Part shown: piece by piece, positions 17,067 to 25,780 of the stretch | Numbering within the stretch: the first letter of the stretch is position 1 | Layout of the letters: the number at the start of each line of letters is the position of its first letter | NCBI GenBank assembly: GCA_018267285.1 | Contig: JAFDYU010000003.1 | Coordinates: 1 to 64,000 of the forward strand | Origin: Bacteroidota bacterium | Lineage (GTDB): Bacteria; Bacteroidota; Bacteroidia; Cytophagales; Cyclobacteriaceae | Reading direction: 5' to 3' | Length of the DNA: 64,000 bases | Program-made: the position numbers and the translations under genes | The notes under the pieces: generated by a model | What the model was told of the DNA's origin: nothing | The model's input: the letters and a program-made list of their open reading frames with translations, nothing else | Databases searched by the model: none

Positions 17067-17411
17067 TCATTTAAATTTCTTTTTACTTGAAGACGATTTA
17101 CTGCCTACGAGCTCATAGGAGTGGCTTATCCACTCTTTCAGTAATTTATCGGGCACGCTCCCGTCCATGATTACTGTAATCCAATGTTTTTTGTTCATGT
17201 GGTAGCCCGGCTGCACAGCAGGATACTGTTCGCGCAACTGAACCGCCACTTCGGGATCGCATTTTAGATTGATACTCTCAAACGTTTCTACATCTGTCAA
17301 GGCAAACATCTTTCCGTTTACTTTAAACACAAGGGTGTGTTCATTAAACGGAAAATCTTCAACAACATTTTCTTTGCTCAGACAAAAATCGCGGAGCGAT
17401 TCGATATTCAC
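17067..17411 (-). CDS. MmcQ/YjbR family protein
   Basis: 114 residues with a GTG start at 17411 overlapping the stop of the gene before it (GTGA). It shows the YjbR fold signatures: an N-terminal helix (IESLRDFCLSKENVVEDFPF), then the strand LVFKVNGKMFALTDVE, a LKCDPEVAVQLREQYPAV block, PGYHMNKKHWITVIMDGSVP and a final helix. The tail is a run of Ser and Lys. The family is small, with a CyaY-like or double-wing DNA-binding fold; its cellular job is not settled. It is the last gene of the operon recQ-ispG-small membrane protein-yjbR. Confidence 0.85.
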   Translation of the reverse strand: MNIESLRDFCLSKENVVEDFPFNEHTLVFKVNGKMFALTDVETFESINLKCDPEVAVQLREQYPAVQPGYHMNKKHWITVIMDGSVPDKLLKEWISHSYELVGSKSSSSKKKFK

Positions 17412-17614
17412 AGAAAAAAGCGTTTGATGATGAAGTAAATCATTCCCAATAAAAACATAATAATTGCCAGGCGATTAACACCGTGCATCATTTTAATGTT
17501 TATGTTGGTGGGTCTGTCTTCTTTTTTCTTTCTAAAAAAATAAGCTCCTACTTCGCCCAATGAAAAAAAATCTCTGAGCGTCATCTTTTTCTTTTCAGGT
17601 TGTTGATTTTCCAT
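17408..17614 (-). CDS. Small single-pass membrane protein (DUF6728-like)
   Basis: 68 residues from ATG at 17614; the start shares one base with the ispG stop (TAATG) and the stop overlaps the next start, so translation is coupled on both sides. A charged N-terminus (ENQQPEKKKMTLRDFFS) with LGEVGAYFFRKK leads to MMHGVNRLAIIMFLLGMIYF, one hydrophobic helix at about 47-66 with a short basic end. It resembles a short Bacteroidota family of unknown function in which LGEV and MHGVN are kept; the DUF number is from memory and uncertain. Real because of its tight placement and membrane helix. Confidence 0.65.
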   Translation of the reverse strand: MENQQPEKKKMTLRDFFSLGEVGAYFFRKKKEDRPTNINIKMMHGVNRLAIIMFLLGMIYFIIKRFFL

Positions 17615-19599
17615 TACGAGTTAATTGTTACTTCGGCTTCAATCCAATTGTGGTCTTCTTTAATCAGGTCAATCAGTTGGTCTACCGCCCGATCGGTAGG
17701 CACGTTGCGCTTAACTACCTCCTTTCCCCGGTATAAAGTTATCTTCCCAGGCCCCGAACCAACGTAGCCGTAATCGGCATCGGCCATCTCTCCGGGTCCG
17801 TTAACAATACAGCCCATGATTCCGATTTTTATTCCCTTTAAATGACTGGTGCGCGAACGAATGCGGGCTGTGGTTTCCTGCAGATCGAACAGCGTGCGAC
17901 CGCAAGAAGGGCAAGATATGTATTCAGTTTTCGAAATGCGCGTACGGGTGGCCTGCAAAATATTAAATGATGTTTCATTGATGATCTTGTCGGGTATGTT
18001 TTCAGCTTTAAGAAAAATACCATCGCCAAGTCCATCGATAAGCAAACCGCCAACATCGGTTGCAGCATAGAGCTGGAATTGTTCTGTAGAGATATGTTTG
18101 TACGTACGGCTAATGATAACCGGGGTTTTACAATTACTTTCGATCAAATCGACAAACAATCTTCTTTGCTCCGCATAGCCGTGTTCGTTATGTGTTGCAA
18201 TGATCAAGACTACGGTCGGGTCCGATTTTATTTTTGAGATTAGTTGCGAACTCAACTCGACTAACGTGCTATCGACAAAATTTATTTGATCCGATAAATC
18301 GGATGCTGATAAATACTCATTCGCGGATAGTAAAGGATAAACCCTTTCTTTTGATATGTCTTTCAGCCACGTTTTGTAATTATAGATTAAAGAAAGCGTG
18401 CCCGGTATTTCAAAATCAATTCCCAGTTCACCTGTAAAAATGAAATCGCAAGCCATATCGGCAATATTCCATTTATCTAACGGTATAGAGTATTGATAAC
18501 CCAACGAAAAAAGTGAAGCGGGAGTAATTTTTTCTTTTTTTGATAAATCGGCAACCACACGCGGCACATGATGACCTCCTCCAACTGTTAACACTTCATT
18601 GGTGCTTCTTCTACCATACTCGAATGGGTTGATCGGATAGTTTTTTATTTCAGGAATTGCATAGGATGTTTTTCGATTGGTGTATCGCTCGGCCAGGTGC
18701 TTCGCCACGGGCACTTCGGCTTCGGGTTCTTCTGTGAGCGATACGCGAATGGTGTCGCCCAATCCATCTTCCAACAACGTGCCAATACCCACCGAAGATT
18801 TTATTCGTCCGTCTTCGCCATCACCTGCTTCCGTCACGCCCAAGTGCAACGGGTACGGCTGAAATTTACCTTGATCTAGTTTTTGAACCAGCAACCGGTA
18901 AGCTTGGATCATCACCTGCGGGTTGCTTGCCTTCATCGATAAAACAATGTTGTAATAATTTAAGTCTTCACAAATCCGCAAAAACTCTAACGCACTTTCC
19001 ACCATTCCCAACGGTGTATCTCCATAACGGCTCATGATCCGGTCTGAGAGCGAACCGTGATTGGTACCGATGCGCATAGCAGTTCCGTATTCTTTACAGA
19101 TTTTTATTAAAGGAGTAAATTTCTTGCGAATGCGATCGAGTTCGCCTTCGTATGAAGAATCGGTGTATTGAATTTCTTCGAATTTTTTTTTGTCGGCATA
19201 GTTGCCTGGGTTGATGCGAACCTTCTCCACAATGCGTGCTGCAAGCTCGGCAGCGTTTGGAGTGAAGTGAATGTCGGCTATTAAGGGTGTTTTGTAACCA
19301 CGTTTGCGCAAATCATTCTTAATCTCTTGCAAATTCTGAGCTTCTTTTATACTTGGGGCGGTTATTCGTACGTACTCGCAGCCGGCTTCAATCATACGAA
19401 TCGTTTGATCAACCGATCCTGCTGTGTCCATGGTGTCGATGGTGGTCATCGACTGAATGCGGATGGGGTTATCGCCCCCAATCGGTACATCGCCAATGTT
19501 TACAACGCGTGTTTTTCTGCGGCTGTATTCCGTCAGGCTATTGCAATAGTTGAAATCTTTATCCAACGTTTTACGGGTTTTAATTCCAAAGTTAGTCAC
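17614..19599 (-). CDS. ispG: 4-hydroxy-3-methylbut-2-en-1-yl diphosphate synthase, long three-domain form
   Basis: 661 residues with a GTG start at 19599. IspG (GcpE) makes HMBPP in the MEP route to isoprenoids, with a [4Fe-4S] cluster in the cytoplasm. The TIM-barrel opening is clear (RIQSMTTIDTMDTAGSVDQT, PLIADIHFTP, KVRINPGN). The C-terminal part carries the cluster ligands Cys563 and Cys566 (CPSC) and Cys597 (GIMGCIVNGPGE), with the conserved Glu604. Between them is an extra domain of roughly 230 residues (about 320-550), the plant, Chlamydia and Bacteroidota type, much longer than the E. coli enzyme of about 370. The start overlaps recQ by 8 bases, so the two are probably translationally coupled; both proteins need metal or Fe-S, but no functional link is known. 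Confidence 0.95.
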   Translation of the reverse strand: MTNFGIKTRKTLDKDFNYCNSLTEYSRRKTRVVNIGDVPIGGDNPIRIQSMTTIDTMDTAGSVDQTIRMIEAGCEYVRITAPSIKEAQNLQEIKNDLRKRGYKTPLIADIHFTPNAAELAARIVEKVRINPGNYADKKKFEEIQYTDSSYEGELDRIRKKFTPLIKICKEYGTAMRIGTNHGSLSDRIMSRYGDTPLGMVESALEFLRICEDLNYYNIVLSMKASNPQVMIQAYRLLVQKLDQGKFQPYPLHLGVTEAGDGEDGRIKSSVGIGTLLEDGLGDTIRVSLTEEPEAEVPVAKHLAERYTNRKTSYAIPEIKNYPINPFEYGRRSTNEVLTVGGGHHVPRVVADLSKKEKITPASLFSLGYQYSIPLDKWNIADMACDFIFTGELGIDFEIPGTLSLIYNYKTWLKDISKERVYPLLSANEYLSASDLSDQINFVDSTLVELSSQLISKIKSDPTVVLIIATHNEHGYAEQRRLFVDLIESNCKTPVIISRTYKHISTEQFQLYAATDVGGLLIDGLGDGIFLKAENIPDKIINETSFNILQATRTRISKTEYISCPSCGRTLFDLQETTARIRSRTSHLKGIKIGIMGCIVNGPGEMADADYGYVGSGPGKITLYRGKEVVKRNVPTDRAVDQLIDLIKEDHNWIEAEVTINS

Positions 19600-21502
19600 T
19601 TATTTTCTTATGAAGTACCCAAATATCATCGTATTCGATGGAGCCATTATCGACCAACTCCCGTACGGCTTCTATAAACAGATCTTTGTCTCTCGCAGCA
19701 ACGCCCACCTCTAACTCCTCTACAGACATTGGTTTTCTTCCGAGCAAAAAAAGGATTTGTTGTGTGTAATCTTGCAACAACCCTGATCGGTCGGTTTTCT
19801 TCTTATTCAAACAGACATCGCATAGTCCGCATTGATCGTACGTTTTTTCTCCAAAATAATCCTGAATCTGTTGCATGCGGCAGCGATGCACCTGTTCGGT
19901 ATATTCGATCATGCTTTCTGCTTTGCTGATGTGGAGGTTCCTACGTTTTTCAAATTCTTTTTTATCGATCGGCAAACGCTCGGCATCTTGCCTCGGCATG
20001 GCAAAAATTATTTGCGGATCGTCTGAAGCAGGCTCATAGATTAATAACTGTAATCGTTGAAGACGTTGAAGGTCTTCGGTTACTTCTTTTACGGTTTTTT
20101 TTATTGCGTTGGCAACGTGGTTTTCAGAAATCACTACAAAATCAGAAAAGAGTTCTGCGCCATACAGCCTCATCAATGTTTTGATAATCGAGTCAAATTT
20201 TGCGTTGGCTACTTGAAACTCGTAAATTTTTTTTCTATCGATAGTAAAATGCAAAACAGAAGGCCTGTGGAATCCTTCGTTCAATAAAATCAGTCCAAAT
20301 TCTTCCAGCTTTTTCAATACGGGAAAAACCAGCAGGGGCTTCAATAAATATTTTTCGCAAAAGTTATCCAAATCAAAATGAAACGCTTCACCATCGCAGC
20401 TGCCTTCGGCAATTTGGTAATGGTTGGCCAGAGCCTGATAAACTTGTTTAACCAGTCCCAATTCCGGTTGAGATAATTTGCTCTTGTGCCTGAGCGTATC
20501 CACATCGGCATCGTGATAGATAATGGTTGCATAACTTCTCTTGCCATCGCGGCCTGCACGGCCCGCCTCCTGATAATACGATTCTATGTTTTCGGGTAAA
20601 TCGAGATGAACGACCAAACGCACATTGGCTTTGTCGATGCCCATGCCAAAAGCGTTTGTGGCGACCATCACCCGAACTTCATCGTTGAGCCACTCCTGCT
20701 GATGTTTCATACGTTCTTCGGCAGCTAACCCCGCGTGATAGAACGTTGATAACACCTTATTGCGTACTAAATATTTTGAAATAGACTCAGTGGACTTGCG
20801 CGAACGAACATAAACAATGGCCGGCCCGGGCACTTTGCGCAAGATGTTGAGTACTTGATTTTCTTTAGCTTCGGTTTTGCGTACCACCAGCGATAAATTC
20901 TGGCGTGCAAAGCTTTTCTGAAAAATAGCCGGAGTACGAAGTTTCAGATGGTCGATGATATCTTTTTTAACAGCTTCTGTTGCCGAGGCCGTTACGGCCA
21001 TAAAGGGAACATCGGGTTTCAGTTCCCGAAGCATGGCAATTTTCAAATACGGTGGCCGAAAGTCGTAACCCCATTGCGAAATACAATGTGCTTCATCAAT
21101 CGCAACAAGATTAACATTCATTTTTTTAAATCGTTCTTGAAAAATTTCTGTTTGTAAGCGTTCGGGCGACACGTACAAAAATTTTAGTTTTCCATACACA
21201 CAGTTATCAAGGGCGATATCTATTTCGGTTCGGTTTAATCCGGAGTAAACCGCAACGGCAGCAATGCCTCTTTTTTTCAATTGGTTAACCTGATCTTGCA
21301 TGAGAGCAATGAGTGGAGTGATTACCACACAGATCCCTTCTGCCGTTAAAGAGGCAACCTGAAAGCAAATGGATTTGCCGGCACCGGTTGGCAACACGGC
21401 TACTACATCTTTTTTTTCGAGAAATGCTTCAATTACTTCGGCCTGTGGCGAACGAAACGATGAATAGCCCCAATAGTGTTTTAGTATTTGATCGGGTGTC
21501 AA
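19592..21502 (-). CDS. recQ: ATP-dependent DNA helicase RecQ
   Basis: 636 residues with a TTG start at 21502; upstream the frame soon reaches a stop and holds no ATG. Helicase motifs: Walker A TGAGKS around 39-44, DEAH at 136-139 followed by CISQWGYDFRP, and ATNAFGMGIDKANVRLVVHLDLP plus QEAGRAGRDG in the second lobe. Zinc ligands are Cys541, Cys558, Cys561 and Cys564 (CGLCDVC), then a tail of about 70 residues that could be a winged helix. The cysteines are much nearer the C-terminus than in E. coli RecQ, with roughly 150 extra residues between the helicase core and the zinc site, and no HRDC domain is evident. Role: unwinding in recombination and fork repair. First gene of the operon with ispG. 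Confidence 0.93.
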   Translation of the reverse strand: MTPDQILKHYWGYSSFRSPQAEVIEAFLEKKDVVAVLPTGAGKSICFQVASLTAEGICVVITPLIALMQDQVNQLKKRGIAAVAVYSGLNRTEIDIALDNCVYGKLKFLYVSPERLQTEIFQERFKKMNVNLVAIDEAHCISQWGYDFRPPYLKIAMLRELKPDVPFMAVTASATEAVKKDIIDHLKLRTPAIFQKSFARQNLSLVVRKTEAKENQVLNILRKVPGPAIVYVRSRKSTESISKYLVRNKVLSTFYHAGLAAEERMKHQQEWLNDEVRVMVATNAFGMGIDKANVRLVVHLDLPENIESYYQEAGRAGRDGKRSYATIIYHDADVDTLRHKSKLSQPELGLVKQVYQALANHYQIAEGSCDGEAFHFDLDNFCEKYLLKPLLVFPVLKKLEEFGLILLNEGFHRPSVLHFTIDRKKIYEFQVANAKFDSIIKTLMRLYGAELFSDFVVISENHVANAIKKTVKEVTEDLQRLQRLQLLIYEPASDDPQIIFAMPRQDAERLPIDKKEFEKRRNLHISKAESMIEYTEQVHRCRMQQIQDYFGEKTYDQCGLCDVCLNKKKTDRSGLLQDYTQQILFLLGRKPMSVEELEVGVAARDKDLFIEAVRELVDNGSIEYDDIWVLHKKISD

Positions 21503-21524
21503 CCGGAAATCGATTTTATTAAAA

Positions 21525-22304
21525 TTACCAAGTCAATTTTTCTTTGTTTAAAAAGGAAGCAATACCCTTTTTACAATCGTCTGAAGCACGCATTTCGGCA
21601 TTGGCACGAACGGCATAATTCAGAGCGTCTTCCAACGACATCCACTGCACGCGGTCTATCATCTGTTTGGTCATTGCCATAGAATGCGCAGAGTTGTTAT
21701 GGATAAGTCGGTGTGCAAACTCATTAACTTTTCCTTCAAGTTCATTCTTGCTTACCATAGAATTGACAAGGCCTAAGTTGAACGCGTCAATGCCTTGTAC
21801 CAGTTCACCGCTGAGCAATAAATGTTTTGCTCGCTGCTCTCCGATTTTTCGAATGAGGAACACCAAGACCATAGCCGGGATAAAGCCAATCTTAACTTCG
21901 GTATAACCCAATTTTGCTTCCGGCACTGCAAACGCGAAATCGCAAACCGAAGCCAGACCGCATCCGCCCGCCAGCGCATGACCTTGGATTTGTGCTATAA
22001 CTACTTTGGGGAATTGATAAATTTTGAGAAAGAGCTCTTTCAAATAATTGGAGTCTGCTAAATTATCTTCGAACGAATTGCTCTGTAACTTTTGCAACGA
22101 AGCCAGATCAGCTCCGGCACAGAACGATTCTCCGTTAGCGCGCAACACAATTACTTTTGACATTGTGTCTTTTTCGGCAAAGTCGAATTTTTCTTTAAGT
22201 GCCGTTACCATTTCATAGCTCAGCGCATTGCGCTTGTCGGGGCGGTTTAAGGTGATGTACCCTACCCTTTCTTTAACCTCATACAAAACTAAATCCATAA
22301 TCAT
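21525..22304 (-). CDS. Enoyl-CoA hydratase/isomerase family protein (methylglutaconyl-CoA hydratase-like)
   Basis: 259 residues. The ATG at 22304 overlaps the comEC stop as ATGA; a second ATG two codons in is also possible. Crotonase signatures: LNRPDKRNALS near the N-terminus and oxyanion-hole segments CAGADL (62-67) and GHALAGGCGL (108-117). The first catalytic Glu of classical hydratases is a Gly here (116), while Glu136 (GYTEVKIGFIP) is kept, a pattern shared with LiuC-type 3-methylglutaconyl-CoA hydratases of leucine breakdown. The exact substrate is therefore open. Cytoplasmic. Cotranscribed with comEC, a link with no evident metabolic logic. Confidence 0.85.
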   Translation of the reverse strand: MIMDLVLYEVKERVGYITLNRPDKRNALSYEMVTALKEKFDFAEKDTMSKVIVLRANGESFCAGADLASLQKLQSNSFEDNLADSNYLKELFLKIYQFPKVVIAQIQGHALAGGCGLASVCDFAFAVPEAKLGYTEVKIGFIPAMVLVFLIRKIGEQRAKHLLLSGELVQGIDAFNLGLVNSMVSKNELEGKVNEFAHRLIHNNSAHSMAMTKQMIDRVQWMSLEDALNYAVRANAEMRASDDCKKGIASFLNKEKLTW

Positions 22305-24376
22305 TTAAGAATAAAAGCACCTTGTTTTAAAACTGAATACGTGGCAATTCCATATCTGTTGGCGAAATCAATTAATGATTCAACTACCGATTTTGAATTG
22401 CTGCCATCAAAAATAATCTGCTTTGCATTAATTCCGGCAATTTGTTTTTTGTTTAATGAATTGTTACTCACAATCAGGTAGTCGCATGATAGATTTTCAG
22501 GAAGTAGAAGTTTGTTTTTTATTCTTGCTATAATTCTATTATTCCACTTGAAGAGTTCAATTTTATTGGATTCCATTTTAAAAGGAATATTGCTTGTGAT
22601 TTGTGCCACTCCGTGGCTTATTCTATTGGGAAGAATATGGAATCTGATTTTCTCAGTATCGTTTTGCAAAATTGAATCGCAGACAAAGTAAGAACGACCG
22701 TTGTCAATAAACTCGATGGCTGAATGACGATTGATGCTGTACACAATCAGTTGTTTTTGATTTACATGAGCATCGAAATGCAGCCACTGCAACACAACAA
22801 ATACAATCGTGAAAACAAAAGATGCGTACAACCACTTTGTCGACCTGAATTCAAAAAGTAAAATTAGGAAAATGATTATCCCGATAAGCAGCCAACATTG
22901 AAGGGTGGTGATGTGAATGTTGTTGATTAAACTCAGCGGTAAATCTTCTGTGGTGAATACAATCCAATTCAATGCTTTGATGAGTAGCTCTAAAATCATA
23001 CCGGTTAAGGAAGCTATCGGAGCAAAAAAATTGATTGCCAATAAAAAAATTCCAATCACCAGTACTAGTGTAGAAAGCGGGATGACAAATAAATTAGAAA
23101 TCAAAAAATAAGATGGGAACTGATGGAAGTACAAAAGCCCAAGGGCAAATGTGGCTACTTGCGCAGCGATGGATACGCAGGTTATTTTCCAAATCCAATC
23201 GCCAACAACATTTTCAATTTCCCACAAACGATAAAGTGGTCGTTGCAAATAAACAATTCCAAGCACCGCCAAATACGACAGTTGAAACCCCACCGACATG
23301 ATCAGATACGGGTTGTAGATTAAAAGCACAAATGCCGATGCCGCAAGCGTGTTGTAAATATTTGTTTTCCATCCCAGTGGTCGTGCTAAAGCAACAAACG
23401 AAAACATGGTTACCGCCCGGAGTACGGATGGAGAATTGCCGGTGATGAACGAAAAGCTCCAAAGCAGCAACAAACTAAAAACGGCCACAAACCACTTACT
23501 GAAACGATACTTGTCCAGTGGTTTGAATAAAAAAAGAATGATAACATATATGATACCCACGTGCATACCCGAAACGGCAAGCACGTGCATGGCTCCGCTT
23601 GCTGCGTACGCGTTTTGCAAATCGTTATCGATGCCATCGGTTACACCCAGCACCAGCGCTCTTGCAATGGCTTGTTCATCGTTGCCACGTACAAACCGAT
23701 TCAGTTTTTGGATAGACCACGCACGTGCGCGGTGAGAATAATAAATAAATCCCCTGTAGGTTGTGGCGGAAACAAACTGTACATCGGCAGCTTTTACAAA
23801 ATGTTGATGCCACGTGTTTTTAAAACTTAAGAAACGTTTAAAATCAAACTCGCCCGGATTGCCGGGAGGATTTAATTCTTGAGGGCTGCCACGAACTAAA
23901 ATTTTATCGCCATAGCGCCAGTTAATTTCACGAACGCCTTTTTTAGAAACATAAAGCAGCAAATTACCGGTTGCATTTACCCAGTGAGAAATAGAATCGT
24001 CTAAACTAATTTTTATGATTTCGATTTCTACTTTCCAGGAATTGGTTTTTTCATCAGGTACACTTTTAACAATCGCTTCATATACTTTTATTGATCCTTC
24101 AATCTTTGAAAGATGGTTTTCTTTTCGCGAGTCGGTTGAAAGTTTAAGCTGTACATATCCCAGCAAAAAAATAATGAGCAAGCCAAGGAAGCCTGAGTAA
24201 AAAGTGAATCTGCTTTCTTTAAAATATAATTTGATTGCTAAAAATAGCATTGTAAAAAAGCCAATAATCCAAGCCGTATTCTTAATGCTTAGAAAATCAG
24301 GAAAATAAATAGACAACAATATCCCACCGGAAAAGAAAGCCGCTATTCGCAGCATAGGGTAAGGAAGCCATTTCAT
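22301..24376 (-). CDS. comEC: ComEC/Rec2-family DNA-uptake channel
   Basis: 691 residues from the ATG at 24376 (MKWLPYPMLRIAAFF); a TTG 11 codons upstream is less likely because the sequence before this Met is polar. N-terminal helices and an OB-like DUF4131 region (about 20-200) precede the Competence domain with its hallmark LALGVTDGIDNDLQNAYAAS and HVLAVSGMHVGI, then more helices to about 500. The C-terminal 190 residues sit where Gram-positive ComEC has a metallo-beta-lactamase domain, but no HxHxDH motif is present. Role: inner-membrane channel for single-stranded DNA in natural transformation. Overlaps the hydratase gene by 4 bases. Confidence 0.9.
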   Translation of the reverse strand: MKWLPYPMLRIAAFFSGGILLSIYFPDFLSIKNTAWIIGFFTMLFLAIKLYFKESRFTFYSGFLGLLIIFLLGYVQLKLSTDSRKENHLSKIEGSIKVYEAIVKSVPDEKTNSWKVEIEIIKISLDDSISHWVNATGNLLLYVSKKGVREINWRYGDKILVRGSPQELNPPGNPGEFDFKRFLSFKNTWHQHFVKAADVQFVSATTYRGFIYYSHRARAWSIQKLNRFVRGNDEQAIARALVLGVTDGIDNDLQNAYAASGAMHVLAVSGMHVGIIYVIILFLFKPLDKYRFSKWFVAVFSLLLLWSFSFITGNSPSVLRAVTMFSFVALARPLGWKTNIYNTLAASAFVLLIYNPYLIMSVGFQLSYLAVLGIVYLQRPLYRLWEIENVVGDWIWKITCVSIAAQVATFALGLLYFHQFPSYFLISNLFVIPLSTLVLVIGIFLLAINFFAPIASLTGMILELLIKALNWIVFTTEDLPLSLINNIHITTLQCWLLIGIIIFLILLFEFRSTKWLYASFVFTIVFVVLQWLHFDAHVNQKQLIVYSINRHSAIEFIDNGRSYFVCDSILQNDTEKIRFHILPNRISHGVAQITSNIPFKMESNKIELFKWNNRIIARIKNKLLLPENLSCDYLIVSNNSLNKKQIAGINAKQIIFDGSNSKSVVESLIDFANRYGIATYSVLKQGAFILK

Positions 24377-24426
24377 TTGTTGCTGGTTACCCGAAAGTAA
24401 CACAAACAAAAGTCAACTCATAACAA

Positions 24427-24720
24427 CTAACCGGGCAGGCCTTCCACTAAAATCATTTTTGTTTTGGCGGCTTTGTTTCGAAGTGCTTTGGCGGGCGCAT
24501 AGTCATCAGAAGCCCACCAGCTCCTGGCAAGTTGGGCATTGGGAAATTCAAGCACAACCGTTCGCTGTGGGTTCCAACCTCCTTCAAGAGTTTCGCAAGT
24601 GCCACCACGCACAATAAATTTACCCTGATACTTGGGTAAATAAATTGGACTGAGTTTTTTGTAGTCTTCGTATAGAACGGGATCGTGTATTTCTATTTCA
24701 ACTATGATGAAGGCAGGCAT
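24427..24720 (-). CDS. DUF1330 family protein
   Basis: 97 residues from ATG at 24720. The ferredoxin-like layout of DUF1330 is clear: IVEIEIHDPVLYEDYKKL, then KFIVRGGTCETLEGGW, then RTVVLEFPNAQLARSWWASD with the typical Trp pair, and a final strand KMILVEGLP. The family is related to dimeric alpha-beta barrels; its biochemical role is unknown. It lies between phoH and comEC on the same strand, 45 and about 50 bases away. Confidence 0.88.
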   Translation of the reverse strand: MPAFIIVEIEIHDPVLYEDYKKLSPIYLPKYQGKFIVRGGTCETLEGGWNPQRTVVLEFPNAQLARSWWASDDYAPAKALRNKAAKTKMILVEGLPG

Positions 24721-24765
24721 TTGTCTGTTATGGTTATTGTTTTACATTCAGGTATAAATTACAAA

Positions 24766-25716
24766 TTAACCCCCTCCTTCTGTTTTTCCGTAGGCAGCAA
24801 TTATGTCGCGCACCAACTTATGGCGCACCACATCGCGCTCGTTCAATTCCACAAAACCAATTCCTTTAGTTTGGTTAAGGATGCGCACCGCTTCTTTCAA
24901 TCCGGATTTTTGGTTGTGGGGCAAATCAATTTGCGAGGTATCGCCCGTTACAATCATTTTGGAGTCGGGGCCCATGCGGGTAAGGAACATTTTCATTTGC
25001 ATGGGTGTGGTGTTCTGCGCTTCGTCAAGCAAGATAAACGCGTTGTTGAGGGTGCGCCCACGCATATACGCCAGCGGTGCAATTTCAATTACCTCGCGTT
25101 CCATATAAAATTTTAATTTCTCATGGGGGAGCATATCGTGCAGTGCATCGTAGATGGGGCGCAGGTATGGATCAATTTTTTCTTTTAAATCACCAGGCAA
25201 AAAACCAAGGTTTTCTCCGGCCTCTACTGCTGGCCTTGTGATGATAATCTTTTTAACTACTTTATTTTTTAGAGCCCTAACGGCCAACGCCACAGAAACA
25301 AAAGTTTTTCCGGTTCCGGCAGGCCCAAGCGCAAATACCAGATCATTTTCTTTAACCGACTGTACCAACCTTTGTTGATTTACGGTCTTGGCTTTTATGG
25401 GCGATCCTTTTGTGCCGTAAATAATGATGCCATCGGGCAAGTCGTCTGATACAAACTCCTGACGCTCTTGCGAAACATAGCCCCGCACGTTCTCTTCGGT
25501 AATCCTTCCGTATTGGTGAAAGTGATCAATCAGCGCATTAAGAATATCTGTGATCTGAAGTATTTCGGGCGTTTCTCCTTTTACCAAAATTTCATTGCCG
25601 CGCGATACAATGCGGCTCTTCGGGAAAGCGGAGGCCAGTTCGTTGATGTTCTTGTTTTCGATGCCCAGAAAATCAAGCAACGAAACGTTTTCAAGGGTTA
25701 TGGTTTTTTCGATCAA
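24766..25716 (-). CDS. phoH: PhoH-family ATPase
   Basis: 316 residues with a TTG start at 25716; no ATG occurs in frame upstream. A KH-like N-terminal part (IVSRGNEILVKGE) is followed by the PhoH P-loop domain: Walker A GPAGTGKT at 131-138, IITRPAVEAGENLGFLPGD, Walker B FILLDEAQNTTP, and IVTGDTSQIDLP. Length fits the family. PhoH proteins are cytoplasmic ATPases or RNA helicases linked to RNA turnover and phosphate or stress response; here no PhoB-type site is evident. Often found with ybeY or ybeZ genes, absent here. Divergent from the SAM hydroxide adenosyltransferase gene. Confidence 0.92.
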   Translation of the reverse strand: MIEKTITLENVSLLDFLGIENKNINELASAFPKSRIVSRGNEILVKGETPEILQITDILNALIDHFHQYGRITEENVRGYVSQERQEFVSDDLPDGIIIYGTKGSPIKAKTVNQQRLVQSVKENDLVFALGPAGTGKTFVSVALAVRALKNKVVKKIIITRPAVEAGENLGFLPGDLKEKIDPYLRPIYDALHDMLPHEKLKFYMEREVIEIAPLAYMRGRTLNNAFILLDEAQNTTPMQMKMFLTRMGPDSKMIVTGDTSQIDLPHNQKSGLKEAVRILNQTKGIGFVELNERDVVRHKLVRDIIAAYGKTEGGG

Positions 25717-25739
25717 TGAATAAAATGGTTGAAATGATT

Positions 25740-25747
25740 TATTTTTG
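25740..25747 (+). promoter_or_regulatory. Candidate Bacteroidota -7 element for the DUF62 gene
   Basis: TATTTTTG matches TAnnTTTG exactly and would place the transcript start about 28 bases before the ATG at 25781. No TTTG sits 19-20 bases upstream, so this is a half match in an AT-rich gap. Confidence 0.3.
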
Positions 25748-25780
25748 AACAGTAAAATTAATAAAAAGTTCAGCGCCCCG

